A stretch of 64,000 nt of DNA from Kappaphycus alvarezii (taxonomy: Eukaryota; Rhodophyta; Florideophyceae; Gigartinales; Solieriaceae), in NCBI GenBank assembly GCA_002205965.3, contig NADL03000682.1, positions 434,001 to 498,000 on the forward strand, read 5' to 3'. Below are positions 20,216-34,000 of the stretch, in pieces. Under the pieces are notes generated by a model that ran no database searches, had not been told where the DNA came from, and saw nothing but the letters and a program-made list of their open reading frames with translations. Within the stretch, counting starts at the first letter, position 1; every line of letters starts with the position of its first letter. Both the position numbers and the translations under genes were made by a program.

Positions 20216-20735
20216 TCATTTTCCTGTTATCTACCCCGAAAACTGTCACTGTTGACGCCCCGAAGCCGTCCTTCCAGGATAGTCTGATAGATATTAATCG
20301 GTGAGAATGAGATTCCCAGAGCAAGTTATCTTAGAACGAAGTTTTTGCGAGAGAAGAAGTGCTACCCAAGCCCGGTGTAACAGAGTGATGCCATGAAGAA
20401 ATGAGCAAGGACAAGAGGTAAAAAATCTACATGTGGGTATAGAAGTGATAGGTTGTACCACATACGCTAAGTGAGTATCTTCAAAAAATGCTTATTACGT
20501 CAGAAGTTTACCTCCAATTTCTCTACTATTTGGCTCTGTAATTGAGTTTTTTTCTGGACTTTCATCGTTATTTCTACTTGAGAGCGCGGTTTGTTGCGCT
20601 TTTCTATACTTCTCAGCTATCCATAAAGCTTTAAGCAGTAAAATAAAAACCATAGAATGAAAGAAAGGGAAATCGACGAACGAGAATAACTATAAGGAAG
20701 ATCTTTTCTTGACGTAAATACCATGTAAATTGATT

Positions 20736-20794
20736 TGGTTCTTTAATTTTTTGAAAGTGCGGTTCGGCTATTCCCTAGTGTATACTACACATGT
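20736..20794 (+). repeat. 58-bp dispersed repeat, copy 1
   Basis: GATTTGGTTCTTTAATTTTT and GTGCGGTTCGGCTATTCCC match 51740-51798 (AATTTGGTTCTTTCATTTTT; GTGTGGTTCGGCTATCTCCC) with about ten differences. Confidence 0.7.
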
Positions 20795-20841
20795 CGAAGA
20801 TAATGTGTAATATGAGTCATGTGCCTACATGGCTGGCTCGA

Positions 20842-21393
20842 TGTGAAAATTGACCAAATATTTTAATCTCTACCCCGATGTCCTACAGTGATGCTGAATT
20901 GGGGAGCAATATTTTTTATTGAGGCCCACAATTTATATTTATTGTGAATCATCAAGGAATAATTTTATCTATTTTACACTGGCACTATTTTATTCTGAAT
21001 GCAGAGTGAAAGAATTTTTAAGTCCTACAGTTGGGTTTCTATATTACAAGGCTATAATTTCTGCATTTATGATACCAACAAATTATTATCTGAATGATTG
21101 CTTACCTGGAAAATACAGCAAGAAATATTGCTGAGCCTGAATTATGTCTACCAAAATTATTGAACGGCTCACCTGATTTTTGTAGCAGGTTCACTTTGGT
21201 GTAGAGTGTAAGTAGTCTAAGTTGTTGGAAATTTTTTTGTACATTCTCGTGCCATCGAAATATTCCCCTCGATCACCTATCATTAAATTTGGTTTTCTAT
21301 TCATTTATCATTCTAAGTCCATTTGTGGCATTTATTTATTTATTCAAGTTGGAACTATTTACTTTTTGAATCTACCTATCCCAGTTATTTGCA
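20842..21393 (+). repeat. Solo copia LTR
   Basis: It runs from TGTGAAAATTGACC to CCCAGTTATTTGCA and is collinear with both copia repeats. No internal region is present on either side, so it is a solo LTR left by recombination or the end of a lost element. Flanks GCTCGA and GTGACC do not form a target duplication. Confidence 0.88.
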
Positions 21394-23440
21394 GTGACCG
21401 AAATCATTTCAATGGTCGAGCAGGTCGCTGTAAGTGACTGGTTTCGCTTCAAAGATGAACTGTGGATGGATTTAGCATCTTCCTTAAGAAGGAGGATGGG
21501 GATCATTTTCCCCTTGCTGTGGCTCCCGTTCATGTTGAGAGGCAGCTGAAATCGTGTCTCTGGTGGAGAGTTTGACGATGAATCGGGAGCTGGACTCGTA
21601 GTAATCCTACCCAAAAATGTTTATGCACTGTTATGAACCTCAATTCATGAAAGAGAAAGTTACGCAACCCCAGAAACCGCATCACCCTGTACATTCTGAT
21701 CAGGGGCCCGAAAGTCCGATTTACTGTAATTTCATTCCTTTAAGCTTGACAAGCTCTGTACAAATACTTCTTCGTTGAGACCTTTGAGCTCACAGGTTTT
21801 CAACCTTGGGTTGCAACATCTCTTTATTCATACCTTTACTAGGATTTTTGCGGTATTTTACCTTAATATTTTGATTATTGCTTCGCCCTCGGTTCTGGTT
21901 GCAAATTCACTCATGTGAAAAGTTGAGATGGAGAGCTCACGTCTGATAAAATTTGAAAATATCCTAGTAAAAAGTTTTAACCTATTCTTAAAACTCAAGA
22001 ATTGTCCAATATTTTAACTGATTTGGTAACTACCGAAGAAGATTACTGTGACCAATAATTGCAAAAACGAAATACAAAGTCCAGTGCCATTACTGGGCTC
22101 ACGTTGAACGAAAACCACCTTGAACAGATCCGTTTTGCGAAGTCCGCATGTAGCATGTGGACCTCGTTGGCCACCATTTTCCAGGAAAGGGCGCAAACGT
22201 TTCATAAACGTACAAGTTATGGGGTGTCACTACCCGAAAAGCTGTGATATCTTGCGGTTTTACATTTTATGTGGCAACCAAAATAAAAAAAGCAGCTCTT
22301 CTTGTCCAGTTGGACACCGCTGACGAAAACTTTAAGAAATTACCTGTGAATTTTTTATCATAGGAAGTCGGTAGCATTACCATAAGTTCCGAAACTGTCG
22401 CTGATGTAAATAATGAAGTTTCTTGTTCGCTACCGGAAACTGAATCGTCGAACAATGCACATCAATTCAATAGGAATCGCTGAAGGCCAAGAAAATGGTA
22501 GCTAGCGTCTCCGAGTGCCTAATCGCCTGCATTTTGCGCAATATATGCACAGCTGTACAAAGATAATTGGATAAGTCGTAAAAGGACCCCCTACAAAGGC
22601 AAAGATGGGTGCTTGTGTCTCTTTCTGGATATCCGAATCTACTTTGAGGCAAATGATTACACGTGAGAAAAGATGACCCTAAGACATATGGAATACAGTC
22701 AAAATGACATAAGGGTAAGCTTGTGCTCCGTGGTTTCTGGACTGTTGATGGAGTTAAATACAACAATATCTATGCTCTGGTTGTGAAATTATCCTCAATT
22801 AGAAATTGTTTGGGCGTTAGCTATACCATTAAACCTGTTCTTTAGCCAGATTGATGCATTTATTAATTTCGGAAACCAAGATCTAGGGGAGTATACGTAC
22901 ACTGAGCAGCAGGAAAGATCTCGGGTTTAATTGAGATAAATGGTACTTTCCGACCTGCGAAAGGAGATCGATAGACTGAAGTAGGCTAGTCGCTGTTGGA
23001 AAAAATGATGTATAAATTCTTTACTCAGCATCTAGATCTCAAGAATAATCCATGTGATGAATTTTTTTTCAGAAGCTGTTCTGATGATTTGATTCTCATC
23101 CTAGTTTCGTATTTGAGAGAGTTGTAAATTTCCCGCATTAAATCATAATGTCTTGAAGCTATCAAAACTACCCTCAATACTGCGATTTGCAGGAAATATT
23201 TGAACGAGTCTCGTGACTACCTTGGGTTTGAGATTTGACGAAGACGATCTCTAGGAAGGCTTTAGTTATTGTACGAAAAGTATACTTTTTGCGGTTTTGC
23301 CAGTTGAAAGTAGGAACAGCGAAAGTATCCCATGAAGCAATGGAAATTGGCATCAATTTGTACACTGACTACGAAACAATGTCTGGGTTTCACCATCGTT
23401 AGGTCATTTGTTCAGTGATTTATCTTGTGTTAACCTGAAA

Positions 23441-23488
23441 AGAGGGAAGAGGTTTGGGTATTTTACTCTTGGAAGATATATCCGATCC
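23441..23488 (-). repeat. Short end-module (antisense)
   Basis: AGAGGTTTGGGTATTTTACT followed by CTTGGAAGATATATCCGATC. Similarity to the RT/REL-endo 3' region stops directly after CCGATC. Confidence 0.7.
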
Positions 23489-24253
23489 GGTGGCCGGTAC
23501 GCACACAGATATTCTATTTTCCACAAGCCGCGTGGAAACGTTCCCCAAGAACTCCACTATGTTTCATTTGCAGTATGTCATGTGATTGGTGCTCTATATG
23601 ATCTCTACAGTCAAACATGCGTTCTTTTCCAGAGAAAAATCTTGCTGGAGATTGTCATACATGTGCATTCTGATTACTTCTAGAATTTTTGCACCTGACA
23701 ATCAACCAGTAAATTTGTCCTTTGGTGATCGACGCTGCAATACCCTGGTTCCTACGTATGCAAAGAATTTCAACCTGGTCTTCTACCGATTCAAAGTATG
23801 CAAATATGTGCAAAGGGGTTAATGTTGTATTTCACTTCACAGGCTTTCAGCTTTACACAAATTAAATGTATCTAATGTACTGTAGACTCAATCCACGGAT
23901 AACATTACAAATAGGGCTACCAGGCAGTTTGCTATCATTACAATTTTCCTTACAGTTCTGAACACAGCGTTTGAACGCATTGGTACACTTAGAATAGTTA
24001 CGGGCGAGTGGCACACTGAGATATTATATCATTGCTTTACCAATCAAAATTTGCTTTGCTATCTCATGCCACCCGGACCAATGTGCTTCTTACATCTTGT
24101 CAGAGTATGTCTCTCGGCCGAATGCATTTCTGAAAGCACTATGTACAATACTGTCAGGGCTGTTTTATGGGAAAACCATTAAATGCGATACTGCCAGACT
24201 GCATTTTCCTTTAGTATGTAGCTACTTTCAGTTCTATGCAAACCCTGGTTTGG

Positions 24254-24315
24254 AGCGACCGGCTTACCTCAGCCACCCTCAAACAGCGACCGGCTTACTT
24301 CAGCCACGCTCAAAC
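24254..24315 (+). repeat. 31-bp tandem duplication
   Basis: AGCGACCGGCTTACCTCAGC...CAAAC (24254-24284) is followed at once by a second unit (24285-24315) with two substitutions. Confidence 0.9.
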
Positions 24316-25799
24316 AAATTTTCAACCACAGTTCTACTTAGATCTGCTCCTCTGCGCTTAACCCCCACAGTTAAAGAGGCAATATGACTTTGGTGTTTTA
24401 TGGTTAATATCGAAATTAGGATCACCATATGTAAATAGCATTTATTGATTCAAGCCGATAGATAAAGATCGATATTTCAGGTTATTGATGGCAGTATGAG
24501 CCTTCGCACAAGAGTATTGACGATCAATACTACTTATGTCGTCTGTATGTGGCTCTCACTGCAATACATTCCAAATATTTATCCACGAAAAATACTGCTG
24601 GCAGATCTGTTTACTAAAGATCTTGGTTTTTTCAAGCTGGGATCTAATTTTTTCTGAATTGGGCTATTTTCTTTGAACCAGTGATAGCAGACAGTGTTGA
24701 AGATATATATATGTATAATAGTATAATAGTAAATGTCGGTATACTCATTAAAGGGTGCAATGCACTGGAAGTGGAAGAGTCGACTGTCTCGAATGTGCTT
24801 ACAGAGAACTACGGTAAGCATTGAAGAGATATTACACCACAATGTACAGCTTACAGTAATCACTATGTTTCTACTGAAATTACGATGTGGATAAAGGTAT
24901 AAGATACGACATTGACAGTGTCTCTACAGTATCGTCACCGTTTTGGAATAGAAGAGTGAAAAGTTCTTCGCCAGATGTATTATATTTTGCATTATCTTCT
25001 GCAGAAAGCTGCTGGTAGTTGGCTACGAATTTTCTATGTAGTTTTTGAGAATATACGAATAAGTTATGGACAATATGGTCGCACCTATTTTTCTTCTTTT
25101 GGGAAATGAAATTCGTAAAAAGGCCTCATTCGCTGCCTTATCGAGTGTGTTGTCAGTTCTGTGGACCATTCTACGCCTACCACACCGACTATATATCTTG
25201 CAAGGACTTCAATAAGCTTCATATAGGTTCAATTGGCCACCAGGTATGTTTGAGCGGCCTACGTGAAATTATACCGAAAAATAAATTTTCCAGGGAAAAA
25301 AGGTCAATTTGGATATGTGTGTGATTTATACATATTTGCACGAATTTTAAAAATTAAAATTCGACCTGTATTCTTCTAGGGTAACCTGAGTTCTTTGAGT
25401 AAAACTGATTGGATCGGGTATGTGCTACTATTCAATTGTTTGTTCAATTACACTAGTAGAGACTCTAGACATAAAATGGCCAACTGCGAGCATTTAAGGG
25501 AACACGGATATACGTGAAAGTTATAGCGCACAGAGAAGATGCGGTATTAGACCTGAACACGTGTACAAGGGGAAACTATTGAATGCGAGGGAACAAGTTC
25601 TATAGCAAAGCTTAAAATACGTTGCTGCTGGGGTGTCCATATGTTACATTAGTTTAAGCTGTGTAACTATACTTTGTTTAGTATTGTAACTCTAGCTCTG
25701 AGATTTTGCTTTACGGGTCATTCCTATGATTAGATCGCTCAATTCTCTTGACATAAAAAATGTAGTCAGCATTATTTGTCTGCGGCATTCAACTGGTGT

Positions 25800-25930
25800 A
25801 TTTTATGGTTGCATCCGCTGTATTAATCCTACTGTTGCACACTATGGTTGCATCCGACATATATTTATATCATTTCTGCACTATATGGTTTTAGCCACTT
25901 GATATATCCCACTAATGCACTCCATAGATA
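25800..25930 (+). repeat. Degenerate ~40-bp tandem repeat
   Basis: TATGGTTGCATCCG recurs at about 25805 and 25842, then TATGGTTTTAGCC at about 25885, each followed by an AT-rich stretch ending TGCAC. A further GGTTGCATCAG lies at about 26045. Confidence 0.55.
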
Positions 25931-28900
25931 TATTCTCGGATGATGATGACTGAAAACATATCTTATATGCAGGTATGTTTGTTTTGCCCTGAATTTATAA
26001 TCCGTATGAGCGTTTGTTTTCCTCTTACTTCATCTGCATCCTTTGGTTGCATCAGTATTGTGGCTTCTAGACAAGTAAGTGGCCTAATGGCCTCGTCTAG
26101 TGAATCAATATATACAGTGGACCTCATCTTTTTGAAGCAGTTGAATAATCAACTTAATTAATCTAATATTCCAGGGACTTCCGAGTCCATAGAGCTATAT
26201 TGTTCTGATTAATTCATAGATAAGCCATTTTTTAGAAGAAGTTGATTGAATATATTAGTGAAAAATTAATAGGCGATGGAGTGAAGCGTGGGCAGCCGCG
26301 GCCACAGCCTTATCTCCTGCAAAGCTCCTCCTATATTTGTAGCTTTCATTTGATGAAATCAAAAAAATAAAGAGCTTCACGTTAAAAGATCAGCAAAGAC
26401 AAAACCAAGGATGACAAAAATACCAGCAACAGCATACAACTGAGACAAAAAGAAGAGCCAATGGGGAAAAGAGAATTAGAAAACTTATTTGGGTCCATGA
26501 TCTGATATAAATCGAAACTGAGAAAAGAGGAATAGATTCAACATCAAGATTTAAATGATACTAATGTTGATGAGTGAGGGCGATATCGTAGAAAGTTTAT
26601 GTTTAAAAAATTTGTCTACAACATCTTATGTACTGTTTTCCGTAAAGCAGTAAGTCACTCTTTCATTACTAAACTTAATTTCATTTTTAGATGGTAACGG
26701 TTACTGCAATAAACCTAGCAATAATCCTTACTGTGAAACATGAATGGTCTATAATTACTGCAATCTCTTCTGCATACAGGAAGAAGATGTAGTGAGCAAT
26801 ACTCAAAAAAATACCGAAATAATTCATGCTTGCACTTTTGCACGAACCCGTACAAACTATGAAGTACCGTAGCGCGAAAAAGCACTCCTATCCGTTTCCA
26901 CAAAAGTTCATATATAAATCATTCGAGTATAACCATAGTTTAGAACTACCTCTACATTCTAAGGTGCATAATCTTTGTAATATCATAACAGGTTAATGCA
27001 CGTGTAACAATGAGAAAAAACTCATCTCACTGTTATTCTATTTTAACTGCTCATTCCAGTGCTAGAAGTTCACGTAGTGTCTCACAATCATTACAGCTTC
27101 TTACAGGTATTATACCGTTTTACAACCATTGACTTCGTTTCCGTTTCAAAAATTATCTTAGTCGTTCCTTGAATGCGCTGTAAATTGCAATATGTTTGAG
27201 GCGATCTCTTTTAGAACGTCCATGACATTTCAGTTCAGCTCAGACAATTTTATAAATCGCCAATTACAGACGTTTATGTGGATTCTAGAAAAACTATTCG
27301 ATTGTTTGAATTCACAAGCTTACTTGCATAGTGGTCTATAGAAGTCGCGTTCTTTCTTCGCCTTCATTTGGAGTAAAGTCTATAAAAGTATTCAGTGCTT
27401 AAGGTACATATAACTCTCTAACTCTCTCACTCTCTCACCCTTTTCCTCGTTGTATGCCCTTTCTTTGCTTTCTTGAAATGAGTTTATGGTCATCGTCTCC
27501 GAACACTGTTGGCTGTTCTACCTTGCTTGCTTGCTCTCTTCTTTTTTTCATCACCTTTGGGCTACCATTAGCTCGGATAGGGAGAGTGAATAAAGCGTTG
27601 GTGGTCTAACTGTAGATTTTGAGGAAAGCTAGCAGATAGTATACATTTTCTTTCAAATTTGGAAGTAATTATCATTTATTTTATCGACTTTGATTACACA
27701 AGATAACTCTACATCTTCAATGCAAAAAGATAAAAGCCTTATTAACAAAAGATATGATAGAAGCCAGAATTACGTTAAGAATATTTCAAAACTCTCTAAA
27801 TATTTTTAATGAGATTCAACCTAAAGTTGCAGGAAGTCACCTTTCTGGTACCTTGCTCGGATTCTTGAGGGGAGCCACAATCTCTACATTTGACTAAATT
27901 TTACTTGCATTGGTCGAAACTTAGCGCAGCGCACTATCAATCTAAGTTAGAAATCACTATGAAAAGCACCCCTGCCGCTTAAAAAGACCTCTTGGTGAGA
28001 CGTGATTTCAGGTGTCTCCAAACATGGCCAAATGCAAGAAGGAACGCTTTATACCTAATAAAAGACGTCCAAAGGCAATTTGGAACTAAACATTTCATAA
28101 ATTTTAGAGAAAAATTACCAAATCAAAAAACTAACTTATCGAGCTGAGTATTAGAATAAAAAACGGCACAAACTTCTGTCAAAACTTGTCTATTTCGATC
28201 TTTGTGAAATCTACCGTTTCGTAATTAATTGATTTGAAGATAACATCCGATATAACTTAATTGGCTAACTTCTTAAAATAAAATTTCGAGCTTTACGGAA
28301 AATCAATTTTCTCTAGTTTATAAAGAAAATCATTTCACGAAAATTTTCTTCGAAATTATTTTATCCTCGTATCTAATGATTTTCACTCATTATCATGCAT
28401 GGTGCGAGATTCCTACTCCTATTTACCTATCTTTTGTCTGAACAGAAATATGAATGCATGAATATGGATTCGAACTTAACGCTGTTATCATTAAAAAATG
28501 ATTACAGATTCACTCCTGTCGTTCTGATTGTTGGGATTTACAATTTTATTCACGAGGAATGAAAAGAGGCCAAAAGAGTTTAACGAATTATGCGACGTCG
28601 ATATTAAAATCGAGGTTTCTCAGAAATATATTAGTGAGCTACTAATAGGCTTCGTATCATACATTTGGTAAGCATAAAGAAATAAACAAGCAAGACATAT
28701 GAGACTCTTAAACATTTTCCCCGCAGAAAAGACTTTTTTCTTTCTACTAAATTCACTAAATCATATATTCATTTTCATCTTGTGTGTTTATTGGTAAACG
28801 TTTTGGACAGTGAATTAATGACTTATTCACCTAACTTCTTACCAAGTGGAGGCCTTGAAAATAACTGGCGCCAATATTTTAAGATATTTTATAACTTTTT

Positions 28901-30367
28901 GATACTTTCAGTGTAAGGATTTGGAAAATAACATATGAAATAGATTCTCTAAAAACATACATTCTATAAAAATTAATTATTCTCATTTAGCTTAGATCAA
29001 ACCAAAAATTAGAGATTATATTTCTAGTTGGGAACTACAAAAACTATCGCGAACTTTAGATTGATCCTTTTGTCGGTATTCATGATGTGTACTCATAACT
29101 TTTGTAAGTCTTTTTCTATAAATTTTTGCTCCAAAATTCTCTCTTACAGTGGTCTGTACGAAAAATCTAAAATCAAGATATGATGTGATCCCTACTTAGT
29201 ATCGATTAATTGAATCAATTTGTACCTATTCCATCAGTTCTAGTCAAGAAAGTGGACTATATCTTTTCTTATAAAATTTAAAATTTGAAACGAAAATAGT
29301 TTATTATTCGCCTTTATATCAAAAAAGGTTTTGGAGCATATATTTTAATCCAAGTGTGTTCTACCAGAAAATTTCCTCTCGAAAACTTTGAAATACGATA
29401 CATTATTAATCTAAACAGGGTTCCGTTCTATATTTTTGTTGATTTACTGCAGAAAAAAGGAATTTTTTTGCTGATTTACTGCAGAAAAAATGTATATTTT
29501 TGAGACTAGTTGATGTATTTTCAGGGTTTTCTCACTTTTTTCAACTCTTTAGGGACTGTGTTACAGCAAAGCGTACGGTACGCTCTTTTTCTCCGTAATT
29601 CAGGCTCCACAAATGTCATTTTCCCTTTCTTGATTCATCCCTTGGAATCATAGAGTGTATACATCTGGTTAAATACAAAACATTAATGATGCTTCAGATA
29701 ATTATGTAAAAGAAGGCAATTACCAGCTACATTATATCGTCAGGTAATTAAATTTAGTGCTGAACTCATGTTTTAACACCTTACTTTTGCAGTACAGAGC
29801 GTAGGTCACAAATAATTGTACTTTTTGTGCTATGAATAGACTTTTTGTCGTTTTTTCTTACTTAACGTGTTTATCATGGTGTATAGAGCCATGTATTAAT
29901 GGCTTCACCTATAGTTATTTGAAATGAGTTCATATGTTAAAGGTATTTCTATTATTTTTCTTTTGAATTCTTTCACTTTGGAAGTAAAGAAAGGCCTCAA
30001 TTTCTTCTCAACTCAGAAAAATTCTTACCAATTTGAAATATTAAAAGGGAATCATGGACTGTGTATTTTCATTAAAACCATTATAGACGTAAGAATGATG
30101 CTTAATAGTCTTAATAGTATAGGAAATATCAATTTCTTAAGATCTTTGACTATTCCAAACTTTTTTGTGAGCTAGAATAGTTTTTTTTAAAGGAAAAGTT
30201 CACTCATTCTACATAGAAATGTGCAAGAAACAGATGATAAAGATGTACCTATACATTTTTATCAATTCTCTCTGTATTTTTGAGCGAACGGAAGGAAAAG
30301 CACAGTTTATGGTATTAAGATTTCCTCAAACTATCAAATAGCTATAAACAATGGTAATGTTCTGGTT

Positions 30368-30890
30368 TTGTTTGCCAAACCCCCTTATTCGCCCCAGGTA
30401 CCCCTTGCACGAAAGCAGGATGCCATGAAATGCTGGATATCTACGGGGACCACTTGCAATTGTCGCTTTGGCTGCGAGCGGAATACTCGCCATAACAACC
30501 AGCTCACTTTACTGGGGAACGACCTTGCAAGAGCCGCCCGATGTCCATTCATCGAACCTCGTCTACAATACCAAAAACAGGACGAGGCCGGATATCAGAG
30601 CGATGGGACCGCCGGTGGCACGGATGACTTCGACATAACCTTTGTCAACCCGCTCGCTCCTCCCACGCAAGAGCCAGGGCTTTCAACCACTACAAGCCTC
30701 AACGCAGCTCACGCAGAGAAGCAGCGGAAATACCAAGGGTTCCTTGCTGAGCTGCCTGGGAGAAACAGGCTGGTTCCTGTCCCCATCTTAACGCTTGGAG
30801 GTTGGCATCCGGCGGCGTTCTCCGTCGTCAAGGAACTCGCGAGAACCGTTGCACCCGCGCAATGGAACGGTTTCGAAGGTTAGAGGCATT
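30368..30890 (+). pseudogene. REL-endonuclease domain of a related retroelement
   Basis: One open frame of 171 codons keeps all endonuclease landmarks: a cysteine-rich stretch (CWISTGTTCNCRFGCERN), RHNNQLTLLGNDLARAARCP (RHN/D motif), FIEPRLQ with the conserved Glu, GGTDDFDITFVNPLAPP (catalytic Asp), AEKQRKYQGFLAELPG (Lys) and PILTLGGWHPAAFSVV. Clearly homologous to copies B and C but more diverged, so a sister family. The RT part is missing upstream. The 3' region (30890-31091) ends in an ACAGTAAATTAACCCCCC module rather than the copy B type. It is the best-conserved nuclease domain here, though it starts mid-domain. Confidence 0.78.
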
Positions 30891-31045
30891 CTTTTACAGC
30901 GGCACTCCGCTTTGACAGTAACATTCAATGCCGCTTGTTTGCTGGCTGGCCTCCCTTCCACCTTCTGGTAGATTGAAGTGCCATCCACAGCTTCGACGCA
31001 TCGTACGGTTTCGCAATTGGCTTGACAATGATACGAATCTACGCT

Positions 31046-31091
31046 CCGTACAAATTTACTTGATACCAACCCACATATCTACCACAGTAAA
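31046..31091 (+). repeat. ACAGTAAA-type module
   Basis: TTGATACCAACCCACATATC then TACCACAGTAAATTAACCCC. It belongs to the second module type also seen at 46993, 49906, 52460 (inverted) and 54059, and here it closes an REL-endo fragment. Confidence 0.6.
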
Positions 31092-34000
31092 TTAACCCCC
31101 CATTTACACAAAAAAAAGTTCTGGTTAGTAAAATTAAAAAAATATACGACCTTCCTCGGATTTAAGTTTTATTATACAACTGTTTTCCTGAATAACCATC
31201 GATAGTAGAAAAAACGCTAAAAATGCTTCGAAAATAAAGCATCATAATAGTTTAATTATATAAATAATGTAGTACAGTGTATTTCCGCAACACATAATTT
31301 TTATATAAAATTACGATATTTTCATAAAAGGTGTTTGATCATTATTATCCTGTTATTAACGAAATTAAAACATCAAAATATCAAAAAGCTGTCACTTTCC
31401 AATCGCTCACAATGTTTGAAAATTTTGCGCTCCATTTTCAATTGAAAAATACAATCATGTCGATATAACCCAACAGCCGGCAGAATTTACACTTTCTTCC
31501 TCCTCTCCGAAGCCTTAGCTTAGCTTCAGCCTCTCTATCTAATTTTAGCTGCTTTCCTGATCATCTTTGCTCTTGTCCCTGTGCTTCGCCCTGCGCTTCT
31601 GCTCCACCCTGTTTCTCCACCCCTTCCTGCTTTTCTGGTACAACTTGATAATCTGCACGGACGTGTCCTTTTGCGGCTCTCTATAGTTCCGCTCCGCCCT
31701 TTTTCTCCCCTCTCGCACACTAATCTCAAATTTTAGATCCTTTTCTTACTGGCTACTATCCAGCTACTAGTTTCAAGAGCAAATTATCTGCATCACCTTG
31801 GAAATTCAGTATTCTGAGCTGACATACGTCACTTTCAGACGAGCGAAATACCTTTCATTGTACCCCAGTCGGTAATTACAGGCCTTTTTCAGTTGATAGC
31901 TTTAGAAGTAGTGACCAGGGACCAGGAAGTACCTGGGTAAGCTAACATTATTCCGGGTAATGATGGTGATGAGGAAACTGACAGCACATTACCTGTTTTA
32001 GATGCGTATAAGAGTCTGTTGGTAGCAAATAAATTAATAAGACGTGCATTTTAGTTGCTAAACAGTTCAAGCGCCTTCGTAATGCCTCCTTAGACACAGG
32101 TCCGGAGAGAAAAACTGTTTGTCCCGGACGCAAGTGCGTCTATAATGGATTGGGTTTAGTTTTTATGACTCTTGTAGCTCTAAAGTGTGGAGCACAGTGC
32201 GATACAGAGTCTTGCGTCTTAAACTTGAAGTAACCCTACATTCGAGAAGATTTTCACCGAGTTTATTAATAACATTTGGTAGTTTGGTTACAAAAGTTTA
32301 ATATTGGCTGATTAGGGATTTCTGGGGTTTCAGGGTTCGTTAAGCGTCCGATTTAGTTACAATTCTTGCGGGCGGTAAGTAACTGATGTCGCTTTCCAAC
32401 AAAGTCACAGAACATCCGGAAATATTTAAAAGGACAAAAATATTTCTGTCGGAAACGTAAGCTTAACGAATACAAAGTAGAATTTATTATTCCAAGAAAA
32501 TGGTAAATAATGAAATGCAGCAGCATCACCCCGGAAGGGGTTTGGACTTGGAAATATTCTAGTTAAAAATTAAATTTCACAAAAAATCAATCAATATGTA
32601 AGTCGAGCGATGAAAATATAGCATTTTTTGGATGAATGTCCACAGAATGTCGTGAAAAGTAGATATTTCTATTGAAAATGAACTATCAGGGATCTGGGGA
32701 GCTTGTGTGGTCAATTTTTCCGAAACGGAAAATAGAAAATGGTTTCTTAGGCCCTTAAGGTGTGGAAAGGGGGAAATATTCGGCCCTAATATGCCGGTGG
32801 AAAACTGGTTTAGCAGGCCGTATATTCTTTGGAGTATAATATGGGAAAATAGAAGCGTAAATAAGACCACGACGATGCAGTTTGTTAGTCTCTATGCTGC
32901 GTTGAAAATCTCGTAGGCTGATAACTTCTCTCACAGCAATGGTTCTCCAATTTACAGCTCAGTAGAACCCCGGATATTATTTATTGGATCGAAGTCGCAC
33001 AATAAACGACTTTCAGCATAGATATTCCATGTTGAGAAAAGAAGCCTATTGAGCGAATTTCAATGTAGATCCTCGGAATACCATGGGGCAGCTTTTCGAA
33101 TATTTTTCATTGTGCTATCTAGTCGTAGTGTTGGATATTTACAGGATTTAAAGCTCAAAAACCGGCAGAGAATAATTCATGATTAACTTTCGGAGCTGGA
33201 GTCAAGTAGAAACTTAAGCATGTGTATTAATTCGAGGGTTCGGTAGTAATTGCAGTGCTGATTGGACTAGGGACGGCTCGCATCCAGGTCGGCCTGGAAG
33301 CAAAGAGGTATGATGATGGATGGATTTCGGGGAGGGCTCTCCATTGAACGGAGGACTGTATGGTCTTTTTTATTGGTGCGAACATGGATCGCTTATACGC
33401 GTGCATTGTTGAGATGGGTCGCTAAGAAACAAGTTATAAGTGGGTGCCGTTGATCAATGGACATAATTGCGTCTCGTTTCGCCCGTTTTGAGGGATAGAC
33501 TTGGCGATTGGTTGTGAAGTTGGCGTCGCGTTGTTTATAGTGTGAATTTTGGAATCAAATGGACAGGCCAACGTTTTTTATCGGCTCGCTCAGCGAATGG
33601 TAGTAAGTGGGCTAGCTTTTCGGCGGCAGACGGTAGAGTCAGATTGTGGGATGTGGGAAGGAATAGATCAGTGTTAGCGAATCGGGGCGATCTGATAAGG
33701 TTTAGTAGTGCATACCATGAAGAGAGAATTTAAGAAGAGAGACTAAATCACGCTGCTCAAGCGTTTTGGATAAATGTTGGTGATTGGCAGAGAGAGAAGC
33801 AGTGAAACAAAAATATTTAGAACCACTCTCCCCTTATGCACCAGAAGTATTGATTCCGACGGGAATATGTAAGATATCGTTGCCAGTAGTCGCCGTGTCG
33901 CGAGATTTTAGCGAGGTGGGCAGAGGAAGAGCAGCCTGAGGAGACTATTTTCTGTTCAAAAGGCGCCAGAGGACGCCAGGGTAGGCCAATGTACCGTAGA

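Larger units (their letters stand above)
19093..20841 (+). other. Stretch with one hypothetical ORF and a dispersed repeat
   Basis: Apart from the minus-strand ORF at 19886-20215 and a 58-bp repeat at 20736-20794, I see no gene or structured repeat here. Confidence 0.35.
21394..30367 (+). other. AT-rich, gene-poor region
   Basis: About 9 kb without a recognisable gene. Frames on both strands are under 100 codons and have no motif. It contains a short end-module (23441-23488), a 31-bp tandem duplication (24254-24315), a degenerate array around GGTTGCATCC (25800-25930), a CTCTCTAA/ACTCTCTC microsatellite (27413-27440) and a duplicated GATTTACTGCAGAAAAAA (29430-29490). Confidence 0.5.

Noticed and set aside
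20836-21399. Target duplication around the solo copia LTR.
   Set aside because: Flanks GCTCGA and GTGACC do not match in any register tried.
33542-33733. 63-codon frame with ADGRVRLWDVGRN resembling a WD40 repeat.
   Set aside because: A single short match without a second repeat, flanked by non-coding sequence; one WD-like string is expected by chance.
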